In this document: positions 52,397-61,083 of the stretch, piece after piece | Numbering within the stretch: position 1 is the stretch's first letter | How the letters are laid out: each line of letters opens with the position of its first letter | Assembly (NCBI RefSeq): GCF_023707985.1 | Contig: NZ_BRCF01000010.1 | Span: forward strand, 1-64,000 | Source: Sporosarcina sp. NCCP-2716 | Lineage (GTDB): Bacteria; Bacillota; Bacilli; Bacillales_A; Planococcaceae | Length of the DNA: 64,000 bases | Direction: 5' to 3' | Notes under the pieces: model-generated | Database searches by the model: none | What the model saw: only the letters and a program-made list of their open reading frames with translations | What the model was told of the DNA's origin: nothing | Program-made: the position numbers and the translations under genes

Positions 52397-52761
52397 TGGG
52401 TGGCACTAGCTTACTGACTACAGAAGCGATTGATCAATTTGAAAAGATGATTTATCTGCCCATGTTGCTCACGATTTTAGACAGGGATGCCAAAGTCTTT
52501 GAAGAGATACCGGTCAAATTCAATTTGCCATATCTTTCTGTAATCACGAGGGCTACTGAAATTGTGCATAGTGATTTGACTTCAACACATTTATATTTCA
52601 AGCAGCACAAACTGAAGTTAGTAAATGAAGGGAACGACGGTGTCTTTACTTCATATCTTTTTATTATTGATTATGAACAATACAGAAGAAGATACTTAAA
52701 TGTTCGCCTCCGTAATCACTCCGAGGAGCTTTTAAAAGTTTATTTAGAAAGACAAAAATAG
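52396..52761 (+). CDS. hypothetical AT-rich accessory protein
   Basis: 121 residues from ATG 52396. Mixed alpha/beta, with basic C-terminus RRRYLNVRLRNHSEELLKVY. Low GC compared with the structural genes. No family recognised; part of the right-end cassette. Confidence 0.6.
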   Translation: MGGTSLLTTEAIDQFEKMIYLPMLLTILDRDAKVFEEIPVKFNLPYLSVITRATEIVHSDLTSTHLYFKQHKLKLVNEGNDGVFTSYLFIIDYEQYRRRYLNVRLRNHSEELLKVYLERQK

Positions 52762-52775
52762 AGAGGATGATTTGA

Positions 52776-53045
52776 ATGACAGCAATACCAAAACCAGCAA
52801 AAGCAAAAAAAGCTGCCAGCGCTAGGCCACAGCTAACCGAATATGATTACCAAGAGATTGGTGAGAAGCTCGATGAAGCAATAGAGTTCAAAAGCGAGAT
52901 AGAAATCACGATTTTTATCCGAAAAAGATTGGAGCGGTATATCGGAGTAATTTCGAGCGCAGATGGTCAAACAGGTAAGTTGTCGCTGCGAGTCGGTTAT
53001 GAGGATGTGAAAATCAATATGAACGACATTGTAGGAATAAAGTAA
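52776..53045 (+). CDS. YolD-like protein, divergent copy
   Basis: 89 residues. An alanine/lysine-rich N-terminus replaces the usual RGxxKWxP start; the rest (YDYQEIGEKLDEAIEFKSEI, then a beta-rich end with ISSADGQTGKLSLRV) follows the YolD fold. It precedes a standard YolD gene, suggesting duplication. GAGAGGATG before ATG. Confidence 0.7.
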   Translation: MTAIPKPAKAKKAASARPQLTEYDYQEIGEKLDEAIEFKSEIEITIFIRKRLERYIGVISSADGQTGKLSLRVGYEDVKINMNDIVGIK

Positions 53046-53063
53046 GTAGAAGGGGCTGATCAG

Positions 53064-53402
53064 ATGTTTGAAAATAATCGTGATCGCGGTAAAATCAAAT
53101 GGACGGCAATGATGCTTCCTGAGCATATCGCCATGCTGCGCGACTGGCATGCAGAGGATGGCAGGGTGCCGCAGCCTATACTTACGGATTTTGAACTGGA
53201 GGAAATCCAACTGCAGTTAGAGTCAGCAAAACTTCGGCGATGCATTGCACAAGTCAGCATCTGGAGTGATGACAAGATATCCAGCTACATAGGAACCATT
53301 GAAGAAATCGACATTCGTAACCGGCTCATCGTATTAGAGGATCCATTCTGTATCGAACGGATTCCAGCTGATCTGATCATCGCTGTGCAACATTTAGATT
53401 AA
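53064..53402 (+). CDS. YolD-like protein
   Basis: 112 residues. RDRGKIKWTAMMLPEHIAML at the start and an end with YIGTIEEIDIRNRLIVLED are characteristic of YolD. YolD genes usually sit beside a UvrX-type Y-family polymerase; none is found here. Confidence 0.85.
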   Translation: MFENNRDRGKIKWTAMMLPEHIAMLRDWHAEDGRVPQPILTDFELEEIQLQLESAKLRRCIAQVSIWSDDKISSYIGTIEEIDIRNRLIVLEDPFCIERIPADLIIAVQHLD

Positions 53403-53436
53403 CAGCTGGATGCAACTCTGGCCTGTGAATCTAAAA

Positions 53437-53470
53437 AGCAACCAATCCAACAGTGGACGGGTTGCTCTTT
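53437..53470. terminator. hairpin at the end of the right-end cassette
   Basis: AGCAACC pairs with GGTTGCT; CTTTCATT follows on the plus strand and five T on the minus strand. Probably bidirectional. The following 163 bp up to attR hold no credible gene. Confidence 0.65.
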
Positions 53471-53633
53471 CATTGGCTGAGCTTCGTTATCTTTTGAAAA
53501 ATAACAGAAAGAAAACTAATGTTGTAAGGCAAGTGAAGTTCAGAATATCTTTTTCTGCGAAACAACATAATTCAACACTATCGAATAGATACGAAATTAC
53601 GTTCTGCTTTTGTCTGATTAAGGGCGTCAACTT

Positions 53634-53653
53634 ATGGGCGGCATGATGTAAGC
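53634..53653. repeat. attR core (20-bp direct repeat)
   Basis: Same 20 bp as attL. Twenty bases further on lies the terminator that belongs to groEL. Confidence 0.93.
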
Positions 53654-53672
53654 CAGCCCGCTTCACAATAAA

Positions 53673-53707
53673 ACGCCAGTCCTCTTAATCGAGGGCTGGC
53701 GTTTTTG
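53673..53707 (+). terminator. displaced native groESL terminator
   Basis: ACGCCAG-CCTC pairs with GAGG-CTGGCGT around a 6-nt loop, followed by T. It lies 20 bp after attR with no gene between. Joining attL and attR would place it directly after the groEL stop. Confidence 0.9.
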
Positions 53708-53756
53708 CTTGTCCGGGTGCGGGTGAACCCTGGCTATGTGAATTGGCCGGGGTCGG

Positions 53757-53840
53757 CTGACCGCTCGATACTGGCGGCTAACCGATCCATTCCAGCGGCT
53801 GACCGATCAATTCCCCCGGCTAACCGCTCAATCCCCCACG
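53757..53840 (+). repeat. four imperfect 21-bp tandem repeats
   Basis: Units start at 53757, 53778, 53799 and 53820, each beginning CTRACCGMTC. A frame runs through them as a 7-residue repeat, but there is no ribosome site, so coding is doubtful. The core resembles the array at 59187. Confidence 0.75.
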
Positions 53841-53979
53841 CTCCATTCCCCAAGTCCACCCCCAACATTGTGACAATCCAGCAAACCCCGAAACTTTCCG
53901 CCATAGTTTCCCGTTAAACAAGTGTGATCGCACGCAAGCGCAGCAACAAGGCGCCGTGCAGCAGAAAGGGTTGAAAGTC

Positions 53980-54426
53980 ATGGATCTATCCATTCATGAC
54001 GTAACAGCAAGTAATTACCGGGAGATCCTGCAGCTGCAAGTGGCGGATTCCCAAAAGGGCTTCATTGAAACGCCGTATCAATGTCTGGAGGACTCCGTGA
54101 CATGGAAACAGTTCCGGCCGGTCGGTCTATACGCGGGAGAAACGCTCGTCGGCTTTGCCATGTACGGATTGTTTGAAGAGGAGGGACTGGCGGGACGTCT
54201 GTGGATCGACCGTCTGCTGATCGATGTCCGCTATCAGGGGCAGGGCTATGGGAAAAGGTTCATGGTCCTGCTGATCGCCCATGTACTCGAGCAATATGGG
54301 CAGCAGCCGATCTATTTGAGTGTCTATCCGGATAACATGAACGCAATCCGGCTCTATGAGCAACTCGGGTTTTCATTCACCGGGGAATTGGATGAACACG
54401 GCGAGCACATCATGAAAAAAAGCTGA
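53980..54426 (+). CDS. GNAT acetyltransferase (spermidine/BltD-like)
   Basis: 148 residues. GNAT motif A RYQGQGYGKRFM (about 86-97), preceded by WIDRLLIDV and followed by VYPDNMNAIRLYEQLGF, as in BltD/PaiA-type diamine acetyltransferases. Substrate is an inference. Start ATG 53980; an earlier GTG is in frame. First host gene after the prophage. Confidence 0.85.
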   Translation: MDLSIHDVTASNYREILQLQVADSQKGFIETPYQCLEDSVTWKQFRPVGLYAGETLVGFAMYGLFEEEGLAGRLWIDRLLIDVRYQGQGYGKRFMVLLIAHVLEQYGQQPIYLSVYPDNMNAIRLYEQLGFSFTGELDEHGEHIMKKS

Positions 54427-54440
54427 CATCCCCGAAAATG

Positions 54441-54488
54441 AAAAAGCTGCCGGGCACCAAGTGGAACACGAGGTGCCCGGCAGCTTTT
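54441..54488. terminator. bidirectional terminator
   Basis: AAAAGCTGCCGGGCACC pairs with GGTGCCCGGCAGCTTTT. Serves the convergent acetyltransferase and MFS genes. Confidence 0.93.
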
Positions 54489-54534
54489 GCCGTACGGGTT
54501 GTACATATGCGGACCGAATGGACGCTGATGGGTA

Positions 54535-55791
54535 TCAGTTCCAGTGTCCTTGGTCGACCAGTTTCTTCTTGCTCGTGAAGGCGAACAGGACGGCCAGGAT
54601 GTTGACGATGAACATCCCTACAATGATCCACAGGACGATCGTATATGTGCCTGTGAAGTCGTAGATGTAGCCATAAGCCGGAAGCGCGATGATCGAAGCG
54701 ACGGCTAATCCGAGTGATGCCAGCGAGTAGATCTGGCTGTAGTCTTTGCTGCCGAACAGGGTCGCTGTCAATGCCGGAGCCAGCGTACCGATCGAAGCGA
54801 TCATGAAGCCGAGGAGGACCGCTGCCACCATGATGAACCCTGAAACATTTGCGAAGAACAACAGCATGAGAACCGCTGCGCCACCTAAAATCATAGCGAG
54901 CAGAGACGTGTTCTTAGAGCCGATTTTATCGCTGAGAATTCCGAGGATCAGGGAGCCCAACAAGACGCCGATCATGTAAACTCCCATGACCGTACCAGAG
55001 AATTCCACGGAATAGCCTTTATTCGCAAGGAATGTCGGGATGTGGATCGAAAAGCTTCCGATTGCAGTGATCAGGAAGAAGAAAAGGGCCAGCGAGTAGA
55101 AGGCGCCGGATTTGCGGGCAACCGCAATTGAGATCCCTTTTTCGCTTTCGTTTTCAGCAGCTTCCCCGTTTTCAACAGCAGCCGAAGCGCCGTATGGCAG
55201 TAAGCCTTTTTCTTTTGGAGACTTCTTGATCAGCAGAAGGATGACCGGAATGACGATGATCAGCACGGCCAATCCGACGAAGATGTACGACTGGCTCCAC
55301 CCTTTGCTGGCAATGAGATTACCGACAACGGGTTGTGTTACCGCCCCGATTGCCCCGGAAGCCGCTCCCATGATACCGAGCGCCAGTCCGTTGCTTTTCT
55401 TGAACCATGAGTTGATCAGCACTGGACCGGCGATGACGGTGATGAACACTCCGCCGATTGCCAATGGAATCGCGAGAATGTACCAGCCCCAGATGGAACT
55501 CATTAAACCGAATGCGGCAAACGAACCCGCTTGCAAAAGAATTGCGACGACCAGCAATCCTTTGATATTATACTTGGCCATTAGCTTACCGCCAATTGGC
55601 AGGAAGAACAAGGTCACGATTGATGAAATACTCAAATACAGGGTTAAGTTACCGATACCGACGCCTAGATCTTTGGAAACCGGACTGATGAACAGACCTG
55701 CAGTATTGTTCAGTGCTCCCTTGCCAAGACCGACCATCAGACAGAGACCTACGAGAATCAACCACGCATAATGCATCTTACTTTTTGCCAT
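54535..55791 (-). CDS. MFS transporter (oxalate/formate antiporter-like)
   Basis: 418 residues with twelve predicted helices. The central loop after helix 6 is charged. GKGALNNTAGLFISPVSKDL and the later LIASKGWSQSYIFVGLA are OFA-family-like. Substrate cannot be read from sequence. SD GGAGA before ATG. Monocistronic. Confidence 0.85.
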   Translation of the reverse strand: MAKSKMHYAWLILVGLCLMVGLGKGALNNTAGLFISPVSKDLGVGIGNLTLYLSISSIVTLFFLPIGGKLMAKYNIKGLLVVAILLQAGSFAAFGLMSSIWGWYILAIPLAIGGVFITVIAGPVLINSWFKKSNGLALGIMGAASGAIGAVTQPVVGNLIASKGWSQSYIFVGLAVLIIVIPVILLLIKKSPKEKGLLPYGASAAVENGEAAENESEKGISIAVARKSGAFYSLALFFFLITAIGSFSIHIPTFLANKGYSVEFSGTVMGVYMIGVLLGSLILGILSDKIGSKNTSLLAMILGGAAVLMLLFFANVSGFIMVAAVLLGFMIASIGTLAPALTATLFGSKDYSQIYSLASLGLAVASIIALPAYGYIYDFTGTYTIVLWIIVGMFIVNILAVLFAFTSKKKLVDQGHWN

Positions 55792-56022
55792 AATTCTATC
55801 TCCACACCCTTCTTGGAATTATGTTGCCGCGACTAGTTTAACCAACATACTATACCATAAAATAAATTAGTTAGTCATTAAAACATTTATTTATAATTTT
55901 CAACTTTATTTATTAAAATAGAAATTAACGACTATTGTGGTGGGTAATCTACTTGGTGTGTATGAGAACATTGAAAAAGGGTGAAGATAAAAATTATAAA
56001 AATACAAACTGTAAAATTGCAC
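55792..56022. other. AT-rich intergenic region
   Basis: No gene. A weak leftward promoter for the MFS gene may be present (ATGACT, 18 bp, TATAGT on the minus strand). Otherwise nothing recognised. Confidence 0.4.
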
Positions 56023-56060
56023 AAAAATACGCCGGCCGTCCGTTAAGGACAGCCGGCGTA
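56023..56060 (-). terminator. terminator of the dus gene
   Basis: TACGCCGGC-GTCC pairs with GGAC-GCCGGCGTA; five T follow on the minus strand. Confidence 0.9.
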
Positions 56061-56072
56061 TTGTGTGGACCC

Positions 56073-57038
56073 TCATTCTTCGAATGTGAATCTGTCCAGC
56101 AGTGCTCTTACTTCATCCGTCGTCTCTGTGCTCATCAGCTGGTTGCGCAGCTCACCTGCGCCGCGGAAGCCTTTGACGTAAATCTTGAAGAACCGGCGGA
56201 GCGGCTTGAATGGACGCGGCTCCAGCTCCGTCGAATACTTGTCGAACAGATCCAGATGCAGCCGCATGAGGCCGAGCAGTTCCTCGCTCGTATGCTCTCG
56301 CGGTTCCGTCTCGAACGCAAACGGATTCTTGAAGATGCCGCGGCCGATCATAACGCCGTCAATGCCGTATTTCTCAGCAAGCTCCATCCCTGTCTTCCGA
56401 TCGGGGATATCGCCGTTGATCGTCAGCATTGTATCCGGAGCGATTTCGTCGCGCAGCTTCTTGATCTCCGGGATTAGTTCCCAGTGGGCGTCGACCGCGC
56501 TCATTTCCTTACGAGTGCGCAAGTGGATCGACAGGTTGGCGATGTCCTGCTTCAGGACGTGCGTCAGCCACTCGCGCCATTCCTCCACTTCCGTATAGCC
56601 GAGGCGCGTCTTGACGCTCACCGGCAGACCGCCGGCTTTGGCGGCTTCGATTATGGCGGCGGCCGTTTCGGGATGATTGATCAGCCCGCTGCCTTTGCCT
56701 TTCGCAGCGACGTTCGGCACAGGACAGCCCATGTTGAGGTCGACGCCTTTGAAGCCGAGCTCCGCCATGCCGATACTCATCAGGCGGAAAAACTCCGGTT
56801 TGTCGCCCCAGATATGCGCGACCATCGGCTGTTCGTCCTCCGTGAACGTCAGCCGGCCGCGGACACTGTAGATACCTTCCGGATGGCCGTAGCTCTCCGT
56901 GTTCGTGAATTCGGTGAAGAAGACGTCGGGACGCGCTGCTTCACTGACGACGTGACGGAAGACGACATCCGTCACATCCTCCATCGGTGCCAATATGAAA
57001 AACGGGCGCGGCAGTTCACGCCAGAAATTGTTTGTCAT
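56073..57038 (-). CDS. dus: tRNA-dihydrouridine synthase
   Basis: 321 residues, FMN-dependent TIM barrel. [17 protein letters not shown] at the start, [18 protein letters not shown] with the catalytic cysteine (about 104-121), SVKTRLGY and [13 protein letters not shown] are Dus signatures. It reduces uridine in tRNA D-loops. Which Dus subfamily is unclear. Strong GAGGGTTGGATC before ATG. Confidence 0.93.
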   Translation of the reverse strand: MTNNFWRELPRPFFILAPMEDVTDVVFRHVVSEAARPDVFFTEFTNTESYGHPEGIYSVRGRLTFTEDEQPMVAHIWGDKPEFFRLMSIGMAELGFKGVDLNMGCPVPNVAAKGKGSGLINHPETAAAIIEAAKAGGLPVSVKTRLGYTEVEEWREWLTHVLKQDIANLSIHLRTRKEMSAVDAHWELIPEIKKLRDEIAPDTMLTINGDIPDRKTGMELAEKYGIDGVMIGRGIFKNPFAFETEPREHTSEELLGLMRLHLDLFDKYSTELEPRPFKPLRRFFKIYVKGFRGAGELRNQLMSTETTDEVRALLDRFTFEE

Positions 57039-57121
57039 GATCCAACCCTCTCAATGTACCGGATGCGCAGTTGCCCGCCATCCTCAAAAATAAAAAGCAG
57101 ATACGCTCTGCCGTCTTTCTA

Positions 57122-57151
57122 TTTATACCACGTTTCAAGCAGTTTTATCAA
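57122..57151 (-). promoter_or_regulatory. promoter of dus
   Basis: On the minus strand TTGATA (57151-57146), an 18-bp spacer and TATAAA (57127-57122). Confidence 0.6.
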
Positions 57152-57237
57152 TAAACCGGCCGCGGCCGAATCCGTAATCGTGCCGGCGTGCGTGTCCGGA
57201 CTGATTAACAATCGTCACATACGGCAAACGGTCTGTA

Positions 57238-57266
57238 TTGAATGTCAGCCGGCAATCTTCTATAAT
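57238..57266 (+). promoter_or_regulatory. sigma-A promoter of the hydrolase-cyclase operon
   Basis: TTGAAT (57238-57243), a 17-bp spacer and TATAAT (57261-57266). The leader to the first ATG is about 80 nt. The 315-bp divergent gap holds only this and the dus promoter. Confidence 0.8.
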
Positions 57267-57353
57267 AGGATTAGTAACATTGCCCTATAAATGAATGAGA
57301 GAATAGATGTACTAAAGACTGGTTTTTATTGACCGGGAAAAGAAGGAGGCAGC

Positions 57354-58178
57354 ATGATGAACCAAACTACCCTGAAACGGCATGCCGTCCGTATATCCGG
57401 GGCTGGGCCGAAGACAATCGTGTTCGCTCCGGGATTCGGCTGCGATCAGACGATGTGGAGGCTGGTGGCGCCCGCATTCGAGAAGCAATTCCGTGTCGTC
57501 CTGTTCGATTACGTCGGCTCCGGGAAATCGGACTACCAAGCCTATTCCTCGGAAACGTACAGCACGCTCGAGGGATACGCACAGGATATTGTGGCCATCA
57601 TCGAAGCGCTCGGTGACGGGAAGGTGATATTTATCGGCCACTCGGCGGGCGGTACGATCGGTATGCTGGCATCCATTCTCGCCCCTGAGCGGTTCGAGCG
57701 CCTGATCATGCTCGGGCCATCCTCCTGTTACGTCAATGCCCCGCCTGATTATGCCGGCGGCTTCGAAAGGGAGGAGCTCGAAGCGCTGATCGGCATGATG
57801 GACCTGAATTACATCGGCTGGGCGAAGTATTTGTCGCAAGCCGTCATGCAGAACGCCGACCGGCCGTCGCTTGCGGGGGAGCTGGAAGAGAGTTTCTGCT
57901 CAACGGATCCGCTCGTCGCCCGGGAGTTCGCGCAAGCGGTATTCTTTTCGGATTATCGGGACAGGCTTCAGCACGTGAAGGTACCGTCACTCATCCTGCA
58001 ATGTGCGGAGGACATCATCGCGCCGGAATCGGCGGGTGCGCATATGCATGAGGGGATAGCCGGCAGCACCTTTATGAAGATGGCGGCGACCGGTCACTGC
58101 CCGCACATGAGTCACCCGGAGGAGACGATCCGGCTTATTTTTAACTACTTGGAAAAAGAAGGTATGCTGGATGGATGA
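57354..58178 (+). CDS. rsbQ: RsbQ-type alpha/beta hydrolase
   Basis: 274 residues. Serine nucleophile in IGHSAGGTIG (about 95-104), acid in CAEDIIAP and histidine in ATGHCPHMSHP; FAPGFGCDQTMW gives the oxyanion loop. RsbQ in B. subtilis pairs with the PAS phosphatase RsbP in energy-stress signalling; plant D14/KAI2 receptors are homologues. Here the partner is a PAS-GGDEF protein overlapping by 8 nt. AAGGAGG precedes two adjacent ATGs. Confidence 0.88.
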   Translation: MMNQTTLKRHAVRISGAGPKTIVFAPGFGCDQTMWRLVAPAFEKQFRVVLFDYVGSGKSDYQAYSSETYSTLEGYAQDIVAIIEALGDGKVIFIGHSAGGTIGMLASILAPERFERLIMLGPSSCYVNAPPDYAGGFEREELEALIGMMDLNYIGWAKYLSQAVMQNADRPSLAGELEESFCSTDPLVAREFAQAVFFSDYRDRLQHVKVPSLILQCAEDIIAPESAGAHMHEGIAGSTFMKMAATGHCPHMSHPEETIRLIFNYLEKEGMLDG

Positions 58179-59178
58179 ACGGCTTGACCACGCACCGTGC
58201 GGGTTTCTCTCAATGGCGGACGACGGACGGATAACGGAAGTGAACCAGACGCTGTGCGGACTGCTCGGCTATACACGGGGAGAACTGGAAGGCCGGCTCG
58301 TCAGCCTTCTCATGAAACGCGAGAGCATCGCATTCTACCAGCTCTATTTCGTTCCGATGATCCGCATGCAGGACAAAGTGGAGGCGATGTATCTTGCACT
58401 CCTGTCCAAATCCGGTGAGGAGGTGCCCGTGCTGCTGAATGCGTGCCGCCGGATCGGCAGCGGCGGCCCGGAGATCGACTGCGGCAGCCCGGAGATCGAC
58501 TGCATCTGTTTCCCGATGAAAGAGCGCTATGAGTACGAAAAGGCGCTGCTGACCGTGAAGCAGGAAACGGATGAACGCAACCGGCTGAAGAAAAAGCAGA
58601 TCGCCGAGCTGGAATGTCTACAGAAGGAATTGGAGGCCAAGCAGCAGGAATTACTCGTCGTGAACGACAAACTCCGGAAGCTGGCGGACACCGACGGACT
58701 GACAGGGCTCCGGAACCGGCGCAGTTTCCATGAACACTTGACGGAAGCCGTCCGTCACTCGGAAGAAAGCAGGCAGCCGGTCTCCCTCCTGCTGATCGAT
58801 ATCGATAACTTCAAACTCATCAATGACACATACGGCCATCTCGTCGGCGACAGCGTCTTACAGGAAATGGGCCGGCTTCTCACGGAAGAAGCAGGGACTG
58901 ACAATGTGGCCGCCCGGTACGGCGGAGAGGAATTCGCTCTCGTGCTGCCGGCGTCCGGGAAATCCGCCGCTGTCGCCCTTGCCGAACGGATCCGCAGCCT
59001 TGTGGAAAAGGCCGACTGGGCATCCACCGCTATCACGGTCAGCATCGGCGCAGCGACTAGCATGCCGGGCAGCACAGAACTCGCCCTGCAGGAAGACGCA
59101 GACCGTGCGCTCTACGCGTCAAAAAACGCAGGCCGCAACCGGGTCACCCATGCAAACCACAGCATCCGTGTGCAGTGA
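58171..59178 (+). CDS. PAS-GGDEF diguanylate cyclase
   Basis: 335 residues. PAS domain (about 5-100: GRITEVNQTLCGLLGYTRGE), a coiled coil (about 125-172) and a GGDEF domain (about 175-330) with an active-site RYGGEEFALV. The position of the usual inhibitory RxxD reads AGTD, so product inhibition is likely absent. Two copies of a 21-bp unit give GGPEIDC/GSPEIDC before the coiled coil. No membrane segment. Makes cyclic-di-GMP; the overlapping RsbQ-like gene suggests a ligand-processing partner. Confidence 0.9.
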   Translation: MDERLDHAPCGFLSMADDGRITEVNQTLCGLLGYTRGELEGRLVSLLMKRESIAFYQLYFVPMIRMQDKVEAMYLALLSKSGEEVPVLLNACRRIGSGGPEIDCGSPEIDCICFPMKERYEYEKALLTVKQETDERNRLKKKQIAELECLQKELEAKQQELLVVNDKLRKLADTDGLTGLRNRRSFHEHLTEAVRHSEESRQPVSLLLIDIDNFKLINDTYGHLVGDSVLQEMGRLLTEEAGTDNVAARYGGEEFALVLPASGKSAAVALAERIRSLVEKADWASTAITVSIGAATSMPGSTELALQEDADRALYASKNAGRNRVTHANHSIRVQ

Positions 59179-59186
59179 TAGCTGAG

Positions 59187-59321
59187 AACCGCTCAAGAAC
59201 CAGTGCGAACCGCTCAAGCCGCCAGCAGAACGCTCAAGAACCAGTGCGAACCGCTCAAGCCGCTAGCGAAACGCTCAAGAACCAGCATAATCCGCTCAAG
59301 CCGCATGGCGAAACGCTCAAG
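59187..59321 (+). repeat. seven-copy repeat array with AACCGCTCAAG core
   Basis: Core AACCGCTCAAG or AAACGCTCAAG at 59187, 59208, 59229, 59249, 59269, 59289 and 59311, spaced about 21 bp, alternating with variable CCAGTGCG- and CCGCTAGCG-like spacers. Non-coding, after the cyclase stop. Confidence 0.85.
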
Positions 59322-59333
59322 CAAAGCACGACG

Positions 59334-59371
59334 AAAAATCTCCCGCTCCTCAAAGAGGACAGGAGATTTTT
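59334..59371. terminator. bidirectional terminator
   Basis: AAAAATCTCC pairs with GGAGATTTTT; serves the convergent cyclase and MFS genes. Confidence 0.92.
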
Positions 59372-59378
59372 CCGTTCA

Positions 59379-60794
59379 TCAGCCATTCGCCGGCCGCCGT
59401 TTCGAATCGCGGATCAGGAACGACAGCAGCAGCCCGACAGCAGCCACTGCGGCAGCGACGAGAAAGGCGACATTGACACCATGGATCTGGCCCGCCACGG
59501 TATTGCCGCTGGCAGAAGTGATTGTGATCGTTACGAGGACCGCTGTCCCCACAGCGCCCGCAATCTGGCGGAACGTGTTGTTCATGGCGGTGCCGTGCGG
59601 AATGAGATGGTTCGGCAGCTGGTTAAGTCCGAGCGTCGTCGACGGCATCATGACCATGGAGATCCCGAACATCCGGACGGCGTTCAGCACAGCCAAATAC
59701 GTGAATGTCGTCTCCTCTGTCAAATAGCCGAACAGGAACGTCGTCACGGTCAGGATGGCGAAGCCGGTCCGCAGCAGCCATCTGGCTCCGAATTTATCGA
59801 AAAGCGTGCCGGTCACTGGGTTCATGATCCCGGTGACGATAGCGCCCGGCAGCAGCATCAGTCCGGAATGCAGCGCGTTGAAGCCGAGCAGGTTCTGCAT
59901 GAACAGCGGCAGGATGACCGTAGACCCGATCATCGAGGCAAAAACGATCATGCCGAGGATGGTCGAAAGCGAAAAGACGCCGTATTGGAAGACGCGGAAC
60001 TCAAGGATCGGTTCCTCCAGTTTCAGCTGCCGGCTGATGAACAACAGGAGGGTAGCCGCACCGACCGCCAGTGAGATGAGGACTTGCGGCGACAGCCAGC
60101 CGACGTTGCCCGCCACGCTGAAGCCATACAGCAGTCCGCCAAATCCGAATGACGACAGTACGATCGACAAGTAATCGACCCGCGGATCAGTCTGTTCCGT
60201 GACATTCTTCAGCAGGAACCAGGCGGCCGCAATCACGACGAGTACGATCGGCAGGACGACGTAGAACACGCTGCGCCACGGATGGTTATCGACGAGATAG
60301 CCGGACAGGCTCGGGCCGATCGCCGGTGCAAAAGCGATGACAAGGCCGAACATCCCCATCGCCTTGCCGCGCTGCTCCCGCGGAAACAGCAGGAACATGA
60401 CCGTCTGGAGAAGCGGCATCATAATGCCTGCCCCAGCGCCCTGCAGGATCCGGCCGATCAGCAATATCGAAAACGTCGGCGACAGAGCAGCAACGAGCGT
60501 CCCCGCAGCAAAGATGCCGAGAGCAGAAAGGAACAAACTGCGCGTTGTGAATTTCGCGATCAGGAATGCTGTGATCGGAATCATGATCCCATTGACGAGC
60601 ATGAATGCGGACTGCAGCCACTGCACCGTGCTTTCGGACACTTGGAGATCCCGCATGATCGGCGGGAGCGCTGTCGCTAGCAGCGTCTGGTTCAAGATGG
60701 TGATGAACGCGCCAGCCAGCAGGACGGCGAGCAGCGGGATATTCTTTTTGAAGTCGAACGTTCCGGAACGTTCCATTGCCTGTGGATTGACCAT
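59379..60794 (-). CDS. DHA2-family MFS multidrug transporter
   Basis: 471 residues, about fourteen helices. ILNQTLLATALPPIMRDLQV (family motif D1-like) and the QTLLATALPPI region, GAGAGIMMPLLQ (antiporter motif C-like) are typical of EmrB/LmrB drug exporters. Followed by no partner; leftward, single gene. Substrate unknown. Confidence 0.87.
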   Translation of the reverse strand: MVNPQAMERSGTFDFKKNIPLLAVLLAGAFITILNQTLLATALPPIMRDLQVSESTVQWLQSAFMLVNGIMIPITAFLIAKFTTRSLFLSALGIFAAGTLVAALSPTFSILLIGRILQGAGAGIMMPLLQTVMFLLFPREQRGKAMGMFGLVIAFAPAIGPSLSGYLVDNHPWRSVFYVVLPIVLVVIAAAWFLLKNVTEQTDPRVDYLSIVLSSFGFGGLLYGFSVAGNVGWLSPQVLISLAVGAATLLLFISRQLKLEEPILEFRVFQYGVFSLSTILGMIVFASMIGSTVILPLFMQNLLGFNALHSGLMLLPGAIVTGIMNPVTGTLFDKFGARWLLRTGFAILTVTTFLFGYLTEETTFTYLAVLNAVRMFGISMVMMPSTTLGLNQLPNHLIPHGTAMNNTFRQIAGAVGTAVLVTITITSASGNTVAGQIHGVNVAFLVAAAVAAVGLLLSFLIRDSKRRPANG

Positions 60795-61083
60795 AGGGTT
60801 TCGGACACCTCATTTGGGATAGAAGACTATAGAAACAAGTAAATCAGCTGTTCGCATAATTACCTTTCATTAAACAGCCTACCCTTCCTGCGGCCGATAA
60901 AAACTACACCCAGTAAAGCGGCCGGACAAAAGAATTGACCAGAAGAAAATGGCATGGTACAATTACTTTGAATTCAAGATAATAACTTTGGACGGCAATT
61001 GATTAATCGAATTGAGCAGTTTCATTTTTTTTACACATATACCCTGAATTCAAGATATTGAACGACAAGGAAGGAATGATCGC
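60795..61083 (+). promoter_or_regulatory. divergent promoter region with two MhqR-like half-palindromes
   Basis: TTACTTTGAATTCAAGATAA (60963-60982) is near-palindromic around GAATTC; a second GAATTCAAGATATTG lies at 61046-61060, 24 bp before the dioxygenase start. MhqR (MarR family) operators in B. subtilis have related inverted repeats. No gene is seen in this 289-bp gap. Confidence 0.55.

Noticed and set aside
53410..53646. 78-residue ORF ending in attR
   Set aside because: No ribosome site, runs through a terminator hairpin and the att core, sequence unlike any protein.
53705..53917. 70-residue repeat ORF
   Set aside because: No ribosome site; the frame follows from the 21-bp period of non-coding repeats and starts inside the groESL terminator.
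59187..59321. CRISPR array
   Set aside because: Repeat core of about 11 bp with about 10-bp spacers that are themselves similar; no cas genes nearby.
59175..60074. 299-residue plus-strand ORF over the repeat array and MFS gene
   Set aside because: Starts in non-coding repeats and is otherwise the antisense of a clear transporter.
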